A stretch of DNA of 64,000 nt from assembly GCF_027627575.1 (NCBI RefSeq), contig NZ_CP114065.1, positions 6,696,001 through 6,760,000 of the forward strand. Reading direction: 5' to 3'. Every line of letters begins with the position of its first letter. The first letter of the stretch is position 1. A model generated the notes under the pieces. The model was given only the letters and a program-made list of their open reading frames with translations. It did no database searches and had not been told where the DNA came from. The DNA comes from Kribbella sp. CA-293567 (GTDB lineage: Bacteria; Actinomycetota; Actinomycetes; Propionibacteriales; Kribbellaceae). Shown here one piece after another: positions 42,336 to 51,760 of this stretch. Both the position numbers and the translations under genes were made by a program.

Positions 42336-43208
42336 GTGATTAGTTCCAGTCAGACGACCGTGGTCCGTCCACTGACCCGAACTCATCTGTCCTCGTTGCT
42401 TGGCGTGGTCGATGCCGACGCGCTGCCTGGTCAACCGCCCTGCCGTCCTGGCGCGCTGCGCGCCGCAACCGAACTGGGGGCCGCAAGTTCGCGAGCGGGT
42501 ACTGCACTGGGACAAGCCGGGACAGTCCAGGATTGGCAGACGCTGGTTGCCATCAGCGAGGAGGTACTAGGGGCAGTCTGCTTCGGGCGCAGCGACGATG
42601 GAAGAACTGGGACGATCAGCTGGTTACATGCCCGCGAGGAGCCCGCCGTCGTCACTGACCTCCTGGATCAGGCGATCAAACACCTCTCCGGCTGCAAGGT
42701 AATCGAGGCGTTCAGTGCCAGCGGCATCGGGCCGCTGATAGCCGGACTCCCGGATGACCGCGAGGCGACACGGGAGGCCTTGACGCAGCGGGGTCTCAAG
42801 GGGAAGCAGGCCGGTCGTTTCTTGTACCGTGCGCTGCAAAGTCCACCACCCGCCGGCGATTCTTGTACGGTGCAGGTGGCTTCCCGCGGCAACCAACGTC
42901 AGTTGAGCATCGCCGGGCCGATGGGCAACAAGATAGCGAGCGCCACGATCTCGGTTCCAGCGCCAGGACACGGTGTCGTGGACTGGATCGAGGTTCATCC
43001 CGCTTATCGCGGGCATGGAGTGGGCGGACGCCTCCTCAAGGCGTGTCTCCGGTTGATGTACCACCTCGGCGTGCGACACGTGATCGGGCAGCTTGACGAT
43101 CACAACCTCGATGCCGACAACGGGCACGGCCGGATCGGCGCTCATATCGTCAGCTCCAGGGCCGGCTTCGTCACGGCCGCCCAACTGACGACCTACAGAA
43201 GTGGCTAG
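42336..43208 (+). CDS. GNAT family N-acetyltransferase-like protein
   Basis: The protein is 290 residues from a GTG at 42336 with GGGAGG 5 bp upstream; the frame extends further but without a better site. The C-terminal half contains the acetyl-CoA loop HPAYRGHGVGGRLLKACLR, preceded by VVDWIEV. These are GNAT motif A features. The N-terminal half is unrecognised and may be a second, degenerate GNAT unit. The acceptor is unknown. Confidence 0.72.
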   Translation: MISSSQTTVVRPLTRTHLSSLLGVVDADALPGQPPCRPGALRAATELGAASSRAGTALGQAGTVQDWQTLVAISEEVLGAVCFGRSDDGRTGTISWLHAREEPAVVTDLLDQAIKHLSGCKVIEAFSASGIGPLIAGLPDDREATREALTQRGLKGKQAGRFLYRALQSPPPAGDSCTVQVASRGNQRQLSIAGPMGNKIASATISVPAPGHGVVDWIEVHPAYRGHGVGGRLLKACLRLMYHLGVRHVIGQLDDHNLDADNGHGRIGAHIVSSRAGFVTAAQLTTYRSG

Positions 43209-43463
43209 GCTGCCGGTATGGGCTACCTGCTTTGAGCCGGTCGGGCTGTCGGAGACTGACAACGGAGTGTTCTTGGCCGTGGTGAACGCGTCATAGGCCA
43301 CCCCTGCGGAACTGGTTGTTCAGCTGGGAACTTCCGCCTCGGGCGTCCGGCGAGCGCTTGTGGGTTGCCCAATCGCGACCGGTGCCTGTTGACGCTGATG
43401 TCTGCCGGTATGAAAGATCGTGTGATCGCCGTGGTAGGCCGATGGAGGTGGGTCGGCCCTCAG

Positions 43464-44021
43464 TTACGGCAGCAGCAGTCGGAGGACGGCCTCGAATTGC
43501 GCGCTGGTCGATGGCTGGTCTGTTAGCAGGGCCTGGAGCATCAGCCCGTCGACCGTGGCGACCACTGTCTGGACCCGGACCGGATCATCGGTGTGGCGCC
43601 GCGCAAATTCCGCGACGGCGGTGAGCCAGCGATCGGTCGGGCCGCGGAGTCTTTCGTCACGTGCTGCCAGCAGGTACAGCTCGTACTCGGCCAGCAGTCG
43701 GCGGGGATCGCGGATGACCTCGGCCATCAGGTCCGCCAGCAGGCGAATGCTGTCCGCTCCGCCGTCAACGGCTTCGGCCAGTCGCCGCATCCGGTCGGCG
43801 TCCTCGTCCATGCAGCTGGTCAGGGCGGCCGTGAGGAGGTCATCGATGCCGTCGAAGTAGTACGCCGCCGCCGTTGCCGGCTGGCCGGCTTCCCGGGCGA
43901 CGGTCCGATGACTTACTCCGGAGACACCGTCCTTGGCGACGACCCGCAGGGTCGCCTCGATCAACTCCTGCCGGCGACGCTCGCCCTTCAGCCTGCGTCC
44001 GTCGGTCAGCGGCTCGTTCAA
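43464..44021 (-). CDS. TetR family regulator paired with an MFS transporter
   Basis: The protein is 185 residues. The helix-turn-helix VSHRTVAREAGQPATAAAYY lies at about residues 37-56 and a TetR C-terminal helical domain follows. It starts 1 bp after the stop of the MFS gene on the same strand, so the two form an operon that it presumably represses. Confidence 0.83.
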   Translation of the reverse strand: MNEPLTDGRRLKGERRRQELIEATLRVVAKDGVSGVSHRTVAREAGQPATAAAYYFDGIDDLLTAALTSCMDEDADRMRRLAEAVDGGADSIRLLADLMAEVIRDPRRLLAEYELYLLAARDERLRGPTDRWLTAVAEFARRHTDDPVRVQTVVATVDGLMLQALLTDQPSTSAQFEAVLRLLLP

Positions 44022-44022
44022 G

Positions 44023-45252
44023 TCACACCCCCGATTCGGCTCTCGCGGGCGAGGATACGGGGCGTCCGCGTTCGTCAGCGCGTTGCAGCACCCGGTACCC
44101 CACGAGGACGAGCAGCACCATCGCCGATCCCGCGCCTATCGCGACCCAGAAGCCGGCGTCAGGCCCACCCTGATCCACCGCCGCGCCTGATCCCGCCGCG
44201 CCGACCGCGACGCCCAGGCTCAGCCCGGTGATCACCCACGTCATTCCTTCGGTCAGCCTCGCGGCCGGGACGATTCGTTCGACCAGGCTCATCACCACGA
44301 TCATCGTGGGCGCGAAAAACAGTCCGGCGAAGAACAGTGCGACTGCCAGCCACGCGATACTGTCGACCAGCAGTAGCGGCAGGGTGGTCACCGCCGTGCC
44401 GATGGACCCAACCAGCAGCAACCGAGTCAGTGGCCAGTTCAGCCGCAGCCCGCCGAAGACCAGTCCGGCCATCGCGGATCCCAGCGCGTACACCGCGATC
44501 ACGATTCCGGCCGACGTGCTGTGCCCCTCCGCGCCGGCTGCGGCCACACTGACCACATCGACGGTGCCGACGATCGTGCCGCCTGCGGTCAGGACAAGGA
44601 CCAGTGCGACCAGAGCAGGTAACCGGATCGCCGAAGGAGAGGTTCGTTCCGAAGACGGCCGCACAACCGGCTCGGTCTCCCGTTGGCGAGTGAACAGGAG
44701 GACGCCGACCGCCAACAAGAGGGCTGCAACCAGTGGGCCTGCGGCTGGAAATACCGCTGTGCTCAGTGCGATCGACAGCGCTGGGCCGATGACGAAGGTC
44801 AGCTCATCGACCACGGACTCGAAGGAGAACGCTGCGTGCAGCCGCGGCGATCCTCGATAGATCTCGGACCAGCGCGCCCGAACCATCGCTGCCATGTTCG
44901 GCATCCATCCAGCCAAGGCAGCGAAGACGAACAACGTCCAGGCCGGTGCGTCATACCGGGCACACAGCAGCAGTGCGCCGAGCGAGGCCGCGCTGAGGCC
45001 GGCGGCAGGCAGCAGTATCCGGCTCTGCCCATGACGATCAACCAACCGCGACACCTGTGGCCCGAGCAGCGCTGACGAGGCGGTGAAAACCGCCGCGACA
45101 GAACCCGCCAGACCGAAGTCACCACGGAGCTCCGCGAGCATGGTGATGATCCCGATACCGGCCATCGGCTGCGCCATCCGCGCAGAAAAGCCGGTGGCGG
45201 CGAAGGCGACGGAACCCGGCGCGGCGAAGAGTTGACGGTAGGGATTGATCAC
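44023..45252 (-). CDS. MFS transporter
   Basis: The protein is 409 residues from a GTG at 45252 with AGAGGTG upstream. About twelve hydrophobic segments are visible in two halves, separated by a charged central loop (RQRETEPVVRPSSERT). The loop between segments 2 and 3 has VDRHGQSRILLP, an MFS motif A variant. It is probably a drug/proton antiporter-type exporter. It is co-transcribed with a TetR gene, the usual layout for inducible efflux. Confidence 0.83.
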   Translation of the reverse strand: MINPYRQLFAAPGSVAFAATGFSARMAQPMAGIGIITMLAELRGDFGLAGSVAAVFTASSALLGPQVSRLVDRHGQSRILLPAAGLSAASLGALLLCARYDAPAWTLFVFAALAGWMPNMAAMVRARWSEIYRGSPRLHAAFSFESVVDELTFVIGPALSIALSTAVFPAAGPLVAALLLAVGVLLFTRQRETEPVVRPSSERTSPSAIRLPALVALVLVLTAGGTIVGTVDVVSVAAAGAEGHSTSAGIVIAVYALGSAMAGLVFGGLRLNWPLTRLLLVGSIGTAVTTLPLLLVDSIAWLAVALFFAGLFFAPTMIVVMSLVERIVPAARLTEGMTWVITGLSLGVAVGAAGSGAAVDQGGPDAGFWVAIGAGSAMVLLVLVGYRVLQRADERGRPVSSPARAESGV

Positions 45253-45281
45253 GCCCCAGCACCTCTCGTCTGAGAAAATTG

Positions 45282-45297
45282 AACACTCGTTAGAGTT
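45282..45297. promoter_or_regulatory. Imperfect inverted repeat upstream of the MFS gene
   Basis: AACACT and AGAGTT flank CGTT, with one mismatch in the arms. It is located 30 bp upstream of the MFS GTG and is a candidate operator for the TetR protein of this operon. Confidence 0.4.
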
Positions 45298-45409
45298 TCC
45301 CCCGGGCGGGCGGCGACGACAAGGGGACGTGATCTGAGTCACGACACCGTGCCCGCCGATCGTCCTGGTCCGGGTGGCGCGAATTTCTCCACTTCGAATA
45401 GACCTTGCT

Positions 45410-45427
45410 TTTGTGATTGATCACAAA
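45410..45427. promoter_or_regulatory. TTTGTGA-N4-TCACAAA palindrome upstream of a hydrolase gene
   Basis: A perfect 7-4-7 inverted repeat about 100 bp before the hydrolase start. The half-site TGTGA is that of CRP/FNR proteins, but the spacer is 4 rather than 6 bp, so another regulator may bind. The location suits an activator or repressor site. Confidence 0.45.
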
Positions 45428-45527
45428 GACAGCTGGAGATTTTTGCGTTGGCGTCTGAAGCGCTCGAACGAATTGACTGAAAGAATGCGGCTTGTTCCGC
45501 CCCAATTCTCCCGAAAGGTGTCTTCGC

Positions 45528-46373
45528 GTGCGAAGGTTATCCCTTGCGATAAGTGCGACTCTGATGGCTGCGCTGCTCGGCCTCATTGCCCTGCAGCCGG
45601 CCTGGACCGCCACCGCGACGTCCGCTCCCGCCCGGTACTACGAGCAGCCTGGACCGCATCAGGTGACCAAGGTCGCCGGTGGTCCGGACCACACGCTCTA
45701 CTACCCCACAGGTATCGCTTCCAGCTCGGCTGTCTACCCTGTCGTCGTCTGGGGCAATGGCACCGGCGCCAGCGTTGACCAGTACGACGAATTCCTCAAG
45801 CACTTCGCCTCGTGGGGGATGGTCGTCGCCGCCGCGAACACGGGGCAGTCCGGGTCCGGTCGCGAGATGCTTGCCGGTGGCAAGTTTCTGATCGCCGAGA
45901 ACAGCCGTCCGGGCAGCGTGTTCTACCGCAAGATCGACACCAGGAACATCGGTGCCGCAGGACACTCGCAGGGCGGCGGAGGAGCCATCGCCGCCGGCGC
46001 GGACGCGATGATCAAGGCAACCTTGCCCGTTCAGCCTGGTCCGCAGGGCTCGGTCCCGGCATTGCGGGGTCCCAGCCTGTTCATCGCCGGTCAGGTCGAC
46101 GTGATCGTGCCGTCGTTCTACGTGAAGGGCCGCTATGCCTGGGCGCGGAACCACCCGGCCGTCTTCGCCGAACTGAAGGGTTCCGACCACTTCTTCCCGG
46201 GCGAGACCCGCATCCACGCAATCGGTGTCGGGACCGCCTGGTTCCGGTACCAGCTCGCCGGCGACACCCAGGCCAAGGCCGTGTTCTTCGGGCCGAGGTC
46301 GTCCGCGGAACTGTTCAACGATCCCGCCTGGTCCGCCGCCGACCGAAACCAGAAAGCCGACGCGATCCGCTGA
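45528..46373 (+). CDS. Secreted alpha/beta hydrolase (PETase/chlorophyllase-like)
   Basis: The protein is 281 residues from GTG 45528 with GAAAGG upstream. A Sec signal (to about residue 31) is followed by an alpha/beta hydrolase: VVVWGNGTGASVDQYDEFL, nucleophile elbow GHSQGG, acid Asp in GQVDVIVP and His in GSDHFFP. It resembles the dienelactone-hydrolase/PETase-like secreted esterases. Probable extracellular ester hydrolysis; the substrate is unknown. Confidence 0.8.
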   Translation: MRRLSLAISATLMAALLGLIALQPAWTATATSAPARYYEQPGPHQVTKVAGGPDHTLYYPTGIASSSAVYPVVVWGNGTGASVDQYDEFLKHFASWGMVVAAANTGQSGSGREMLAGGKFLIAENSRPGSVFYRKIDTRNIGAAGHSQGGGGAIAAGADAMIKATLPVQPGPQGSVPALRGPSLFIAGQVDVIVPSFYVKGRYAWARNHPAVFAELKGSDHFFPGETRIHAIGVGTAWFRYQLAGDTQAKAVFFGPRSSAELFNDPAWSAADRNQKADAIR

Positions 46374-46391
46374 TCCGCAGTACCCAATGAC

Positions 46392-46426
46392 GCGCGGGCC
46401 GCACACCACCAGGGTGCGGCCCGCGC
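46392..46426 (+). terminator. Rho-independent terminator-type hairpin after the hydrolase
   Basis: GCGCGGGCCGCAC (46392-46404) pairs perfectly with GTGCGGCCCGCGC (46414-46426) across a 9-nt loop, 19 bp after the hydrolase stop. There is no long U tract, as usual in high-GC hosts. Confidence 0.7.
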
Positions 46427-46668
46427 TGCGTCCCCGGCACCCTGCGTATCGAACGCTAGCAAGAGTCTGCGAGGTACCGGTGCCAAAGGCACTCGTCCGG
46501 AGACCAAGGGTGGGCTGGGACGGTCTCTCGGTCTGGATTCAACATTTGTTTAACAGAATTGGCCGTCGAACTTGTCGTGTGGATTGAAAAGGTCTGGTCG
46601 CCCTGTCCGCACGCTTCGTAGTCTGCTAAAAACGCCCTGCATTTCCGCCCCGCTAGTTGGAGGAATTT

Positions 46669-47637
46669 GTGACCAGAGTCAGAAAATTGCCGCGTCGTGC
46701 GCTAGTCGCGCTCGCCGCCCTCGCCCTCACCGCATCAGCCGCCGTGGCGGCCGGATCGGCGGCCACCGCGGATTCCCAGGCAGCGGCCCCGCCGCTAGGC
46801 CAAGCGGTCGCTGCCGCAATGGTCGGTGCGCACGGGCAACAGGCCAAGGCGTACTTTCGTACCGACTACGTGCCGGCCCCGGTGGTCGAGCCGCAGCGGA
46901 CCAACGGGCAGTGGGCGTTCGGCACCACCGTGATCCCAATCCCGGCCGACGCCCGCGAGCAGCACGGCACCCCGGAGAGCGCGATCTTCCTGGCCCGGTC
47001 CACCGGCAAGGGCTGGCAGGTAGCGTTCGACGGCACCGCCGAGTTCCGGACCATGGCCCGGCAGGCGCCGGATTCGGTCCTGTCGAAGGCCGAGAAGGAC
47101 CTGTTCACCACGGAGGCGAAGGCTCTCGCGGAGAACACCGGGCTGGCTCTGCCCTGGAAGCAGGGCGCCACTTGGGGCTGGGGCGGTGGGCCGCACGGAT
47201 ACGGAGGCAACACCCGTCCGTTCAGCTCGATCGACTTCGGCGGTAACGGCCAAGTCCTGGCGGCGGCGCCCGGCCGGGTGTACAAATCCTGTCGCAGCGG
47301 CGACAGCGCGCTGGTGACTGTCGTCCACACCAACGGCTACCGCACGTCGTACTACCACATGAGCAACCTGACCACGCTGGCAGACGGCGCAGCAGTGCAG
47401 ACCGGGACGTACCTCGGCACCGCCAGCACCCGGCTGCCCTGCGGTGGATCCGCCAACGGGGCCCATGTGCACTTCACCCTGTTGAACGGCAGCGGTAGCT
47501 ACGTGGCCGTGAACGGCAAGACGATCGGCGGCTGGACCTTCTATGAGGGTGCGCAGGCCTACGGGGGTTACGCGAAGCGCGGCGGAACGATCTCGTACCC
47601 GGGGTCGGGCAGGTTGACCAACTACGGCATCAGCTGA
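46669..47637 (+). CDS. Secreted M23-family (LytM-like) metallopeptidase
   Basis: The protein is 322 residues from GTG 46669, with GGAGGA 5 bp before it. A Sec signal precedes a propeptide-like region. The M23 core follows with SSIDFGG (metal-binding Asp), YYHMSNL and the AHVHF pair of histidines. The N-terminal His ligand of the core is probably in GGPHGYGG. The arrangement resembles beta-lytic/lysostaphin-like endopeptidases that cut peptidoglycan cross-bridges. It is exported and probably bacteriolytic or wall-remodelling. Confidence 0.82.
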   Translation: MTRVRKLPRRALVALAALALTASAAVAAGSAATADSQAAAPPLGQAVAAAMVGAHGQQAKAYFRTDYVPAPVVEPQRTNGQWAFGTTVIPIPADAREQHGTPESAIFLARSTGKGWQVAFDGTAEFRTMARQAPDSVLSKAEKDLFTTEAKALAENTGLALPWKQGATWGWGGGPHGYGGNTRPFSSIDFGGNGQVLAAAPGRVYKSCRSGDSALVTVVHTNGYRTSYYHMSNLTTLADGAAVQTGTYLGTASTRLPCGGSANGAHVHFTLLNGSGSYVAVNGKTIGGWTFYEGAQAYGGYAKRGGTISYPGSGRLTNYGIS

Positions 47638-47800
47638 CCAACGTCCACGCGCGCCGTGCTGCCCGAATCGCACAGTCCCGTCACAAGGCGGGATCCCGCG
47701 GCTCGGCCGGCACGGCGCGTCGCCAGTTCACCTAGCCCTCCGCCGATGCCGGCACGATCGGCATCGCCTGGAAGTGGGGATAGCAACAGGCCGGACGCGC

Positions 47801-48736
47801 TCAGCGGTCTTGCAGCCTCTTCTCGATCGCGCCCCGGTACAGCCGACCGGCCCGGTACGACGAACGCACCAGCGGACCGGACATGACTCCAGCGAAGCCG
47901 ATCTCCTCGGCCTCCTCCTTCATCTCGACGAACTCCTCCGGCCGGACCCAGCGCTCGACCGGGTGGTGCCGCACCGACGGGCGCAGGTACTGGGTGATGG
48001 TGATGATCTCGCAGCCGGCCTCGTGCAGGTCGGTCAGCGCCTGGCTGACCTCCTCACGGGTCTCGCCCATGCCGAGGATCAGGTTGGACTTGGTCACCAG
48101 GCCGTAGTCGCGGGCCTGGGTGATCACGTCCAGCGACCGCTCGTAGCGGAAGCCGGGCCGGATCCGGCGGAAGATCCGCGGCACCGTCTCGATGTTGTGC
48201 GCGAACACCTCGGGGCGCGACGAGAACACCTCGGCCAGCTGCTCCGGTACGGCGTTGAAGTCGGGCGCGAGCATCTCCACGCCGGTGTCGGGGTTCAGCG
48301 CGTGGATCTGGCGGATCGTCTCGGCGTACAGCCAGGCGCCACCGTCGTCCAGGTCGTCGCGGGCGACGCCGGTCACGGTCGCGTAGCGCAGACCCATCTT
48401 GACCACCGACTCGGCGACCCGGCGGGGCTCGTCGCGGTCCAGGTCCTGTGGCTTGCCGGTGTCGATCTGGCAGAAGTCACAGCGCCGGGTGCACTGGTCG
48501 CCACCGATCAGGAAGGTGGCCTCGCGGTCTTCCCAGCACTCGAAGATGTTCGGGCAGCCCGCTTCCTGACACACCGTGTGCAGGTCCTCGGACTTCACCA
48601 GCTTCTGCAGCTTCTGGTACTCCGGGCCCATCTTGGCGCGGGTCTTGATCCACTCGGGTTTGCGCTCGATCGGGGTCGCCGCGTTGCGCACTTCGAGTCT
48701 GAGCAGCTTCCGTCCTTCTGGCTCTGCGACGGTCAC
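47801..48736 (-). CDS. lipA: Lipoyl synthase
   Basis: The protein is 311 residues from GTG 48736. The auxiliary cluster cysteines lie in VCQEAGCPNIFECWE and the radical-SAM set in CTRRCDFCQID. The final serine ligand lies in the VRSSYRAG segment. LipA inserts two sulfurs into octanoyl groups on carrier proteins such as GcvH. It starts 1 bp after the glyA stop and so ends the glycine-riboswitch operon. Expressing LipA with GcvH makes sense because glycine cleavage needs lipoylated GcvH. Confidence 0.96.
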   Translation of the reverse strand: MTVAEPEGRKLLRLEVRNAATPIERKPEWIKTRAKMGPEYQKLQKLVKSEDLHTVCQEAGCPNIFECWEDREATFLIGGDQCTRRCDFCQIDTGKPQDLDRDEPRRVAESVVKMGLRYATVTGVARDDLDDGGAWLYAETIRQIHALNPDTGVEMLAPDFNAVPEQLAEVFSSRPEVFAHNIETVPRIFRRIRPGFRYERSLDVITQARDYGLVTKSNLILGMGETREEVSQALTDLHEAGCEIITITQYLRPSVRHHPVERWVRPEEFVEMKEEAEEIGFAGVMSGPLVRSSYRAGRLYRGAIEKRLQDR

Positions 48737-48737
48737 G

Positions 48738-50009
48738 TCACAGTCCCGGGTACAGCGGGAACTTCGCTGCCAGGTTGGACACCTGAACACGCAGTTCCGC
48801 GGTGAGCTGCTCGGTCGGCTCGTGTGTCAACGCGATCGCGATGACTTCGGCGACCTCGGTGAACTCGGGTGGGCCGAAGCCGCGGGTGGCGAGGGCTGGG
48901 GTGCCGATGCGCAGGCCTGAGGAGATCATTGGCGGGCGGGGGTCGAAGGGGACTGCGTTGCGGTTTACGGTGAGGCCAACTGTGTGGAGTCGGTCCTCGG
49001 CCTGTTGTCCGTCGAGTTCGGAGTTCCGCAGGTCGACCAGGACCAGATGTACCTGAGTACCCCCGGTCAGTACGGAGATTCCCGCGGCGCGAACGTCGTC
49101 GGCCATCAGACGTGTGGCCAGGGTGTGCGCGCCCTCCAGTGTTCGGCGTTGCCGTTCGCGGAACTCCTCGGTCGCGGCCAGCTTGAAGGCCACTGCCTTG
49201 GCGGCGATCACGTGTTCCAGTGGGCCGCCTTGCTGACCTGGGAAGACCGCAGAGTTGAACTTCTTCGCCAGTTCCGCGCGGTTGGTCAGGATGACGCCAC
49301 CGCGTGGGCCGCCGAGAGTCTTGTGGGTTGTTGTGGTGACCACGTCCGCATCGGGGACCGGGTTCGGGTGCAGGCCGGCCGCGACGAGTCCGGCGAAGTG
49401 TGCCATGTCGACCATCAGGTAGGCGCCGACGAGGTCGGCGATTCGGCGGAACTCCGCGAAGTCCAGGTGCAGTGAGTACGCCGACCAGCCGGCGATGATC
49501 AGCTTCGGGCGGTGCTCGAGAGCGAGGCGTTCGACCTCTGCCATGTCGACGACGAAGTCACTGTCGCGCACGTGGTACGCGACAACGTCGTACAGCTTGC
49601 CGCTGAAATTGAGCCGCATACCGTGAGTGAGATGTCCGCCATGGGCGAGGTCGAGGCCAAGGATCGTGTCGCCTGGCTCGAGCAGTGCGGCCATGGCGGC
49701 CGCGTTGGCTTGGGCACCCGAATGCGGCTGAACGTTCGCGAAGCCGGCGCCGAAGAGTTGCTTGATCCGGGCGATGGCGAGTCGCTCGACGACATCGATG
49801 TGCTCGCAGCCGCCGTAGTACCGCCGGCCGGGGTAGCCCTCGGCATACTTGTTGGTCAGGACGGAGCCTTGCGCCTCCATCACCGCGACGGGGGCAAAGT
49901 TCTCGCTGGCGATCAGTTCGAGCGTGTTCTGCTGGCGTCCGAGTTCGGCGCGGATGGCGGCGTGGATCTCCGGGTCGAAGTCAACCAGCGACTGGTTGTG
50001 GGTGTTCAT
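48738..50009 (-). CDS. glyA: Serine hydroxymethyltransferase
   Basis: The protein is 423 residues. ELIASENFAP, the SGAQANAAAM segment and the PLP lysine in TTTHKTLGGPRGG are all present. It interconverts serine and glycine with tetrahydrofolate in the cytosol. In this operon it uses methylene-tetrahydrofolate from glycine cleavage. It is transcribed between gcvH and lipA with 1-bp gaps. It may be a second SHMT beside a housekeeping copy, which cannot be seen here. Confidence 0.95.
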   Translation of the reverse strand: MNTHNQSLVDFDPEIHAAIRAELGRQQNTLELIASENFAPVAVMEAQGSVLTNKYAEGYPGRRYYGGCEHIDVVERLAIARIKQLFGAGFANVQPHSGAQANAAAMAALLEPGDTILGLDLAHGGHLTHGMRLNFSGKLYDVVAYHVRDSDFVVDMAEVERLALEHRPKLIIAGWSAYSLHLDFAEFRRIADLVGAYLMVDMAHFAGLVAAGLHPNPVPDADVVTTTTHKTLGGPRGGVILTNRAELAKKFNSAVFPGQQGGPLEHVIAAKAVAFKLAATEEFRERQRRTLEGAHTLATRLMADDVRAAGISVLTGGTQVHLVLVDLRNSELDGQQAEDRLHTVGLTVNRNAVPFDPRPPMISSGLRIGTPALATRGFGPPEFTEVAEVIAIALTHEPTEQLTAELRVQVSNLAAKFPLYPGL

Positions 50010-50010
50010 C

Positions 50011-50385
50011 TCACTCGCCTCCGATCAGGGACTCGTACGCCGCGGCGTCTAGTAGTTCTCCCAGGTCGCTGACCTTCAACCGGAACAGCCAGCCGGACTG
50101 GAAGGGGTCGGTGTTCAGTACGCCGGGTTCGGACGCGACCGCCTCGTTGGTCTCGACGACCTCGCCGTCCACCGGGGCGAACAGGTCGCTGACAGACTTC
50201 GTCGACTCGATCTCACCGCAAGCCTCGCCCGCGGTGACGATGGTGCCGGTCGCGGGGAGGTCGACGTACACGACGTCCCCGAGCGCATCGGCGGCGAAGG
50301 CGGTGATACCGATGGTGGCGATGTCTCCGTCGAGGTCGAGCCACTCGTGCTCGGCGGTGTACTTGAGGTGGGCAGGCACGGACAT
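50011..50385 (-). CDS. gcvH: Glycine cleavage system H protein
   Basis: The protein is 124 residues from ATG 50385 with AGGAG 6 bp upstream. The lipoyl-attachment Lys63 lies in GEIESTKSVSDL. It shuttles the aminomethyl group between the P, T and L proteins. It sits 17 bp after gcvT. No gcvP is visible in the window. Confidence 0.95.
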   Translation of the reverse strand: MSVPAHLKYTAEHEWLDLDGDIATIGITAFAADALGDVVYVDLPATGTIVTAGEACGEIESTKSVSDLFAPVDGEVVETNEAVASEPGVLNTDPFQSGWLFRLKVSDLGELLDAAAYESLIGGE

Positions 50386-50402
50386 GGAAGCTCCTGGTGT
50401 GG

Positions 50403-51521
50403 TCATTGGGCGCGGCGGTAGAAGGGGGGAGCGACGACCTCGACGTCGTCCCGGGTGCCGCGGATGTCGACGTGCAGTTGCGTCCCCGGCTGGTCGAAAC
50501 CGACGTTGACGTAGGCCATCGCGATGGGATGACCGAGTGTCGGTGAGGGGGCGCCGCTGGTCACGCTGCCGACAACCGCGCCGGTTCCGGGGTCCAGTAC
50601 TGAGTAGCCGCTGCGGGGTGAGCGCCGGCCAGACGACACCAGACCGACCAGCAGGCGTCGAGGGCCGGCGTCTCGGCGTACGGCGAGTGCCTGATCGCCG
50701 ACGAACGCGATTTCCTTGCCGAAAGCCACAACCCGGCCCAGCCCGGCTTCGAAGGGCGTCACGTCACGGCTGAGTTCGTGGCCGTACAGCGGCATGCCCG
50801 CCTCCAGTCGCAGGGTGTCGCGGCACGCCAGTCCGGCCGGCACCAGCCCGTGCGGCTCGCCGACGCGGAGCAGTTCGGTCCAGAGATGCTCCGCGTGCTC
50901 GGGACGGCCGTAGATCTCGAAGCCGTCCTCGCCGGTGTACCCGGTGCGAGCGAGCAGCACGTCGCTCCCGGCGAGAGTGGCTTCGGCGATCGCGTAGTAC
51001 TTGAGCTCAGCCAGTTCCGTGTCGGTCAACTCCGACACGATGGCCGCCGCCGCAGGACCTTGCACAGCGATCAAGGCCCAATCATGAGTTGCATCGCGGA
51101 GCTGGGCGTCATAGCTGGTCACGCGCTGCTCAAGGGCTTCGAGTACGGGGTCCACGTTACCCGCGTTGGCGACGACCAAGAACCTTTCCTCGGCGAGCCG
51201 GTAGACAACCAGGTCGTCGAGGATGCCGCCGTCCGGGTCGCAAAGCATGGAGTACCGCGCTCGGCCGATCGCGAGCTTCGACGGGTGACCGACCAGGGCG
51301 TGGTCGAGCGCGAGCCCAGCCTGCGGACCGGTCAGCTCGATCTCGCCCATGTGCGACAGGTCGAACAGGCCGGCGGCGGTACGGACAGCGATGTGCTCCG
51401 CGATGTCGGAGGAGTAGCGCACCGGCATGGACCAGCCGGCAAAGTCGGTGAAGGAGGCACTGAGACGCTGATGTTCGGCGTACAGCGGCGTTTGCCTGGA
51501 CTTGTCGTGCGACGTCGTCAT
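50403..51521 (-). CDS. gcvT: Glycine cleavage system aminomethyltransferase (T protein)
   Basis: The protein is 372 residues from ATG 51521. FAGWSMPVRYSS, FDLSHMGEI, ARTGYTGEDGFEIY, and LACRDTLRLEAGMPLYGHEL are classical GcvT motifs. It transfers the methylene group from H protein to tetrahydrofolate. A tandem glycine riboswitch precedes it, and it leads the operon gcvT-gcvH-glyA-lipA. Confidence 0.95.
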   Translation of the reverse strand: MTTSHDKSRQTPLYAEHQRLSASFTDFAGWSMPVRYSSDIAEHIAVRTAAGLFDLSHMGEIELTGPQAGLALDHALVGHPSKLAIGRARYSMLCDPDGGILDDLVVYRLAEERFLVVANAGNVDPVLEALEQRVTSYDAQLRDATHDWALIAVQGPAAAAIVSELTDTELAELKYYAIAEATLAGSDVLLARTGYTGEDGFEIYGRPEHAEHLWTELLRVGEPHGLVPAGLACRDTLRLEAGMPLYGHELSRDVTPFEAGLGRVVAFGKEIAFVGDQALAVRRDAGPRRLLVGLVSSGRRSPRSGYSVLDPGTGAVVGSVTSGAPSPTLGHPIAMAYVNVGFDQPGTQLHVDIRGTRDDVEVVAPPFYRRAQ

Positions 51522-51575
51522 GAGTGGGAGGCTCCCTGTGTCAGGCACCGCATGATGCGGTACCACGGTGGGTGA

Positions 51576-51760
51576 CCTCCCCGCTCTGTCATCGGTACCT
51601 GAGAGCTTCACCGCCCGGTGGGCGGCTTGCACCTTGGGTGCAGGACCGTGGTCCTGGCTTTCCAGAGTTCGCCTCACCGGGACGGTAAATGGGCCTGAGA
51701 GATTCTGGGGAGAGTTGCTCCTTCGGCGCCTTGCCATATTGGGCAAGAGCTCTCCCGCCC
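51576..51760 (-). promoter_or_regulatory. Tandem glycine riboswitch
   Basis: On the minus strand the leader reads GGGAGAG, then GCCGAAGGAGCAACTC, AATCTCTCAGGCCC and GGCGAACTCTGGAAAG, which is the first aptamer. GCACCCAAGGTGCAAGCC, GGTGAAGCTCTCAGG and GATGACAGAGCGGGGAGG form the second. These are the conserved strings of the two-aptamer glycine riboswitch in actinobacterial gcv leaders. It should switch expression on when glycine is plentiful. Confidence 0.92.
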
